Source: Planctomycetes bacterium UBA1135 (lineage in GTDB: Bacteria > Planctomycetota > UBA1135). Taken from it: a stretch of DNA of 9,663 nucleotides. The stretch's first letter is position 1. Each line of letters starts with the position of its first letter. Both the position numbers and the translations under genes were made by a program. The notes under the pieces are model-generated. The model saw only the letters and a program-made list of their open reading frames with translations, searched no databases and was not told where the DNA came from. Below are positions 6,398 to 9,663 of this stretch, piece after piece. The stretch covers positions 10,427-20,089 of the forward strand of contig DCAK01000030.1 of assembly GCA_002311925.1 (NCBI GenBank). The letters are read 5' to 3'.

Positions 6398-7333
6398 ATG
6401 CTCGAAATCAAAAATGGACAACAGATCGGTCACTGGGAAGTGGTCGACTTTCTCGGACGAGGGGCTTTCGCCCAAGTCTTTCTCGCCGTCGACTCCGCGG
6501 GGAATCACGCCGCCTTGAAGGTGGGAGACGAGAGTGGCGGCGGAAGTTTCGTCCCCCGCTTCGGCGAAGTCACCGGTGAGCGCGACCCGGCCCGGGTCAG
6601 CCCCGACGAGACTCCCGCCGAGGCCCTCTTCCTGGACCCCGCCGAGGGAGCCCGCCCCGAAGTTCTGAACGCCCACGAAGTGGACGAACTTCTCCTCGCC
6701 GAATCCGAGTTGCTTGAAGCCGGATGTGGTCGAGGGATTCCGACCCTGCGCGAAGTCGCCGAAAAGGAAGGCCGCCCCGTGCTGGTGATGGACGCAGTGG
6801 ACGGCAGCACCTTGCGGAACCGGATTCGCAACCAGGAAGGCGTGAAGCTGGGTTGGTTGCTGGAAACCGCCCGCACCCTGGAGCGGTTGAATCGATTGGG
6901 TTGGGAATGTCACGGCGATGTGAAGCCGGAGAACATCCTGGTGACCCCGACCGAGAAGGTCGTCCTCATTGACCCCGCCCCTGCGACCGGCCGCCCCGAC
7001 GAAGTCGTCGCCACTCCCTGGTACAACCCCTTCCTGCGCCGAGATTCCAAGGGAGACGCTCAGGGCCTCGCCATCATTCTGTACGAACTCCTCTGCGGGG
7101 CCATGCCCTTCGACAAGGTCCCCTTCCATTGGGCCGGAATCGAATGCCAGCCCATCGACGAGGAGTCCCGCGACCTCGATCACTCTCTCTTCCTCGCCTA
7201 CCCCCGCCCGAGGGAACTCAACCCCAAGGCGCCTCGAGAAATCGAGCGCATGATCTACCTCACCCTGTGCGATGAGGCCTACGGCCTCCCTGATTTCCGC
7301 ATGGACCTCGAGGATTTCCTCCTCAAGTCCTGA
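6398..7333 (+). CDS. Atypical small Ser/Thr protein kinase (Hanks type)
   Basis: 311 residues with no membrane segment or sensor domain, so probably a soluble cytoplasmic kinase. Visible elements: glycine loop LGRGAFAQV (19-27); ATP-anchoring lysine in AALK (K41); hinge-like VLVMDAVDGSTL (128-139); catalytic loop HGDVKPENI (172-180), with D174, K176 and N179 present but Gly instead of Arg after His; metal-binding D192 in LIDPAP, replacing the usual DFG; TPWYNP (206-211) in place of the TPxYMAPE segment; and DAQGLAIILYELLCG (220-234), matching the helix F region. All residues needed for phosphotransfer remain. Between strand 3 and helix C there is an unusual acidic insertion of roughly 50 residues (about 44-94). 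The lack of the HRD Arg suggests activity that does not depend on activation-loop phosphorylation. No substrate can be inferred; the next gene, MscS-like, lies 73 bases downstream on the same strand and could be a partner. Confidence 0.88.
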   Translation: MLEIKNGQQIGHWEVVDFLGRGAFAQVFLAVDSAGNHAALKVGDESGGGSFVPRFGEVTGERDPARVSPDETPAEALFLDPAEGARPEVLNAHEVDELLLAESELLEAGCGRGIPTLREVAEKEGRPVLVMDAVDGSTLRNRIRNQEGVKLGWLLETARTLERLNRLGWECHGDVKPENILVTPTEKVVLIDPAPATGRPDEVVATPWYNPFLRRDSKGDAQGLAIILYELLCGAMPFDKVPFHWAGIECQPIDEESRDLDHSLFLAYPRPRELNPKAPREIERMIYLTLCDEAYGLPDFRMDLEDFLLKS

Positions 7334-7406
7334 CCCCCTTTTCGAGTTTCACCCTCCCTTGGGTCGGCGTCATCCAGGCGTCGGCCCTTTCCCTATCCTG
7401 GGTGGC

Positions 7407-8513
7407 ATGCAGGACGACCCCGGCCAAGGCATTCCCCTCGAGCTCAAACTCTTCGGGATGGAGAAATGGGAAATCATTCTTCCTTCCTGGTTCGGATACG
7501 CCTGGGTCCAGGTGGCTCTTGTTCTCGCCGGGGCCTATGTGGTTGCCAAGGTGGCCGATTGGGTGGTCACCGTCATCCTCAAGAGGCTGACGGCGAAGAC
7601 CCGGACCGACCTCGACGACAAGGTTGTGGCCCTTCTCCATGGCCCCATCGTGAAGACGATCCTGCTGATCGGCTTGGGAATCGCCGTCCAAAGGTTGGCA
7701 ATTGGCGAGGAGGGTTGGCTGACGACCTTGCGCTTTCTCCAGACCTTCGCGGTCTTCGTCTGGACGATCTTCCTGTTGAAATTCTCGGGCGTGATGATGA
7801 AGGCGGCGAGCAACGACAGTTCGAGGATGAAGATGGTCGAGCCGACCACCTACCCCTTGTTCGACAACCTGGCCAAGCTGGTTCTTGTCGCCCTGGCCCT
7901 CTACGTTCTCATCGGAATTTGGGATTGGGACGCCACCGGCTGGGTGGCATCCGCCGGAATTCTCGGACTGGCGGTCAGTTTCGCGGCCAAGGATTCTCTG
8001 GCGAACCTGTTCAGCGGTGTCTTCATCATCGCCGATGCTCCTTTTCGGGTGGGGGATTACATCCTGCTCGACACCGGGGAACGGGGCGAGGTGGTGCACA
8101 TCGGTCTGCGCAGCACCCGCATCCTGACCCGGGACGATGTCGAGGTCTCCATCCCCAATGGAATTCTGGGCAACACCAAGATCGTGAATGAAACCGGCGG
8201 TCCTGCTCCGCGCCAGCGGGTTCGGGTCAAGGTTGGAGTTTCCTACGACTCGGACCTGGACCAGGTTCGCGAGGTTCTCATGAAGGTGGCTGAGGCCGTG
8301 GACCTGGTTCTTGACACGCCGGAACCACGCGTCCGCTTCCGGGCCTTCGGCGATTCGAGCCTCGCTTTCGAGCTCCTGGTCTGGGTGGCCGAACCCTCGG
8401 TCCGGGGCATGGCACTCGACGCCCTCAATACTGCGGTTCACAGGGCTTTTTCCGAGGCCGGCGTTCAAATCCCCTTTCCCCAGAGGGACTTGCGCATTTT
8501 GGAGCGAAGCTAG
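7407..8513 (+). CDS. MscS-family mechanosensitive ion channel
   Basis: A 368-residue inner-membrane channel of the small-conductance mechanosensitive family, which opens under membrane tension and lets solutes out on osmotic downshock. Hydrophobic segments lie at about 33-57, 80-97, 107-131 and 154-173, followed by the pore-lining helix and beta-domain entry, GILGLAVSFAAKDSLANLFS (184-203). VFIIADAPFRVGDYI (205-219) and the cytoplasmic beta/alpha domain follow, ending in the family's IPFPQR (355-360). With five membrane helices it is somewhat longer than E. coli MscS (286 residues, three helices). The start is uncertain: ATG 7407 or ATG 7458 (351 residues); neither has a clear Shine-Dalgarno sequence. 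The frame stays open upstream to 7272, but that overlaps the kinase and is not channel-like. It could be expressed with the kinase or from its own promoter in the 73-base gap. Confidence 0.93.
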   Translation: MQDDPGQGIPLELKLFGMEKWEIILPSWFGYAWVQVALVLAGAYVVAKVADWVVTVILKRLTAKTRTDLDDKVVALLHGPIVKTILLIGLGIAVQRLAIGEEGWLTTLRFLQTFAVFVWTIFLLKFSGVMMKAASNDSSRMKMVEPTTYPLFDNLAKLVLVALALYVLIGIWDWDATGWVASAGILGLAVSFAAKDSLANLFSGVFIIADAPFRVGDYILLDTGERGEVVHIGLRSTRILTRDDVEVSIPNGILGNTKIVNETGGPAPRQRVRVKVGVSYDSDLDQVREVLMKVAEAVDLVLDTPEPRVRFRAFGDSSLAFELLVWVAEPSVRGMALDALNTAVHRAFSEAGVQIPFPQRDLRILERS

Positions 8514-8522
8514 CGGAATCGG

Positions 8523-8534
8523 ACTGGAAACAGT
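8523..8534. repeat. Short inverted repeat upstream of the rrf2-suf operon
   Basis: ACTG-GAAA-CAGT is a perfect dyad with four-base arms, about 60 bases before the rrf2 start. It faintly recalls the GACT...AGTC core of IscR type 1 sites, but the spacing and outer bases do not fit. It is a candidate operator half of low confidence. Confidence 0.25.
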
Positions 8535-8550
8535 ACTCTTTCGGTCCTAT

Positions 8551-8584
8551 TTCAAGGAAGGCTCCCGAACGGGGAATTCCTGAA
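8551..8584. promoter_or_regulatory. Imperfect dyad/hairpin just upstream of the Rrf2 regulator gene
   Basis: Outer arms TTCA (8551-8554) and TGAA (8581-8584) continue, after one bulged A, into GGAA (8556-8559) and TTCC (8577-8580). Inside them is CCCG-AA-CGGG (8564-8573). The structure ends eight bases before the ATG at 8592 and fills the place where an operator or a leader hairpin would act. Rrf2-family repressors commonly bind such dyads in their own promoters. No T tract follows, so it does not look like a terminator of the MscS gene. Confidence 0.45.
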
Positions 8585-8591
8585 ATCTTCC

Positions 8592-9011
8592 ATGTTTCGC
8601 CTGACTCGCCAAGCCGACTACGGACTCGTGGTGCTGTCCTGTTTCGCCAGGGCGGCCGGTGGGACGGTGCTCTCGGCCCGTGAAATTGCGGAAACCACAG
8701 GACTGACCCATCCCACCGTGAGCAAGGTCCTCAAGCTCCTGGCTCGAGAAGGCTTGCTGAAGTCCCGTCGCGGGGTGCATGGTGGCTACACTCTTCATCG
8801 TTCCGCTTCCCGCATCTCAGTGGTCGAAATCATCACTGCACTGGAGGGCCCCATCGGATTCACCGAATGCTCCGACGCGGTCGATTCCGAATGCGACCTG
8901 GAAGATTCCTGCCCTGTCCGCACCCCCGCCCGTCGCCTCGACCGCATCGTGCGCAAGGCGCTGGATGAGGTCAGCCTCGAAGAGATGGCCGGCCCGGCCA
9001 TCGCCGTCTGA
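8592..9011 (+). CDS. Rrf2/IscR-like transcriptional regulator of the SUF operon
   Basis: 139 residues. The N-terminus MFRLTRQADYGLVVLSCFA and the winged helix-turn-helix (LSAREIAETTGLTHPTVSKV, 27-46; wing with RRGVHGGYTLHR, 59-70) are typical of the Rrf2 family, here of the sort placed ahead of suf genes. Three cysteines, C93, C101 and C107, occupy the region where IscR holds its Fe-S cluster (C92, C98 and C104 in E. coli); the first gap is eight residues instead of six. Known relatives repress Fe-S assembly genes when loaded with a cluster and release or rearrange binding when iron or clusters run short. The stop codon is two bases before the sufB ATG, so the two genes are cotranscribed and probably coupled. 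The dyad at 8551-8584 is a candidate self-regulatory operator. It could instead sense nitric oxide or redox state, like other Rrf2 members. Confidence 0.93.
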   Translation: MFRLTRQADYGLVVLSCFARAAGGTVLSAREIAETTGLTHPTVSKVLKLLAREGLLKSRRGVHGGYTLHRSASRISVVEIITALEGPIGFTECSDAVDSECDLEDSCPVRTPARRLDRIVRKALDEVSLEEMAGPAIAV

Positions 9012-9013
9012 CC

Positions 9014-9663
9014 ATGGCCCAAGATCGCATCCAGGACTTCGTCTCGCGCGAATACAAGGAGGGCTTCGTCACCGAAATCGAGACGGAAACCATTCCTCCC
9101 GGTCTCGACGAGTCGGTGGTGAAGGAAATTTCCTCCCGCAAGGACGAACCCGGTTGGCTTCTGGAATGGCGGCTCAAGGCCTTCCGACGCTGGCAAAAAA
9201 TGAAGGAGCCCCACTGGGCGTCGGTGGACTACAAACCCATCGATTACCAGGCCATCTCCTACTGGTCGGCCCCCAAGAGCGCCAGCGATGGCCCCAAGAG
9301 CCTGGACGAGGTTGACCCCGAGATTCTCGCGACTTACGAAAAGCTGGGCATCCCGCTCGCCGAGCAACAGGTCCTGGCCGGGGTGGCGGTGGACGCTGTC
9401 TTTGACAGCGTTTCGGTCGCCACCACTTTCAAGGGCAAGCTCTCCGAATTGGGGATCGTGTTCTGCTCGTTTTCAGAGGCCGTCCGCGAGCATCCCGAGC
9501 TGGTGCGGAAATGGCTCGGCTCGGTGGTCCCCGCGGCCGACAACTTCTACGCTGCCCTCAATTCGGCCGTCTTCAGCGACGGCTCCTTCGTCTACATCCC
9601 CGAGGGAGTCCGTTGCCCGATGGACCTCTCCACCTACTTCCGCATCAATGCCGCCAACACCGG
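9014..9663 (+). CDS. sufB: SufB, Fe-S cluster assembly scaffold subunit (3' end missing)
   Basis: The ATG at 9014 opens a frame of 216 codons that runs off the window; full SufB proteins are about 460-500 residues. The visible part is the conserved N-terminal half: EPGWLLEWRLKAFRRW (45-60), YWSAPK, the segment GIVFCSFSEAVREHPELV and EGVRCPMDLSTYFRINAANT near the edge. SufB forms the SufBC2D complex that builds Fe-S clusters in the cytoplasm, using sulfur delivered by a SufS-type desulfurase and ATP hydrolysed by SufC. It starts two bases after the regulator's stop (TGA-CC-ATG) without its own Shine-Dalgarno sequence, which suggests translational coupling. sufC, sufD and a sufS-like gene would be expected just downstream, outside the window. 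Confidence 0.97.
   Translation, partial: MAQDRIQDFVSREYKEGFVTEIETETIPPGLDESVVKEISSRKDEPGWLLEWRLKAFRRWQKMKEPHWASVDYKPIDYQAISYWSAPKSASDGPKSLDEVDPEILATYEKLGIPLAEQQVLAGVAVDAVFDSVSVATTFKGKLSELGIVFCSFSEAVREHPELVRKWLGSVVPAADNFYAALNSAVFSDGSFVYIPEGVRCPMDLSTYFRINAANT

Noticed and set aside
5589..6518. A 309-codon open frame on the + strand crossing the aminopeptidase and intergenic region
   Set aside because: It is antisense to strongly supported metal-binding motifs of the aminopeptidase and runs into the kinase start in another frame.
7334..7406. Possible terminator or promoter between kinase and MscS (direct GGCGTC at 7366 and 7377; TATCCT at 7394)
   Set aside because: No stable hairpin with a T tract and no matching -35 box; an 11-base-spaced hexamer repeat alone is too weak in GC-rich DNA.
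7323..8468. A 381-codon open frame on the - strand
   Set aside because: It is antisense to the MscS-family gene and has a low-complexity His/Asp/Gln-rich translation typical of a shadow frame.
8514..8591. sigma70-like promoter for rrf2 (CCTATT near 8547 with CTGGAA near 8524)
   Set aside because: Only about three matches in each hexamer; not better than chance.

Overview
This is a GC-rich, gene-dense stretch of a bacterial chromosome, apparently housekeeping rather than accessory DNA. It holds nine protein genes, two of them cut by the window edges. I see no tRNA, rRNA, CRISPR array, insertion sequence or phage gene, and no gene-free stretch over about 120 bases. The SUF Fe-S assembly genes, a DinG-type helicase and a SpoU/TrmH methyltransferase point to Bacteria. 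The methionine aminopeptidase is of the archaeal/eukaryotic type II, which is uncommon in bacteria. Most starts lack a clear Shine-Dalgarno sequence. I cannot assign a phylum; an uncultured GC-rich lineage is plausible.

Layout. (1) 1-621 (+): 3' part of a SpoU/TrmH-family RNA 2'-O-methyltransferase. It converges on (2) 618-1190 (-), a 190-residue protein resembling a degenerate PrmA-like methyltransferase. The two stop codons interlock in a CTAG. (3) 1195-4239 (-): a long DinG/XPD-family helicase whose N-terminal domain looks like a DEDDh exonuclease that has lost its catalytic residues. Genes 3 and 2 form a tight two-gene operon read leftward. (4) 4301-5353 (+): a leucine/valine-type amino-acid dehydrogenase, divergent from the helicase across a 61-base region with overlapping -10-like boxes and a G7 tract. 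(5) 5358-6284 (-): type II methionine aminopeptidase, tail to tail with gene 4. (6) 6398-7333 (+): a small soluble Ser/Thr kinase with DPA instead of DFG. (7) 7407-8513 (+): an MscS-family channel. (8) 8592-9011 (+): an Rrf2/IscR-like regulator with three clustered cysteines. (9) 9014 to the edge (+): SufB.

How the genes work together. The clearest unit is rrf2-sufB: an Fe-S-sensing type repressor two bases ahead of the scaffold gene of the SUF machinery, with an imperfect inverted repeat just upstream that could be its operator or a leader hairpin. The helicase also carries cysteines placed like an XPD-type Fe-S cluster, but no regulatory link to SUF can be seen. The kinase and MscS genes share the strand and could belong to one transcript with SUF, although gaps of 73 and 78 bases allow separate promoters.

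I do not see a convincing new defence or biosynthetic system. The most unusual items are the apparently dead exonuclease domain on the helicase with its degenerate methyltransferase-like partner, the type II methionine aminopeptidase, the atypical kinase, and the dyad upstream of the rrf2-suf operon.
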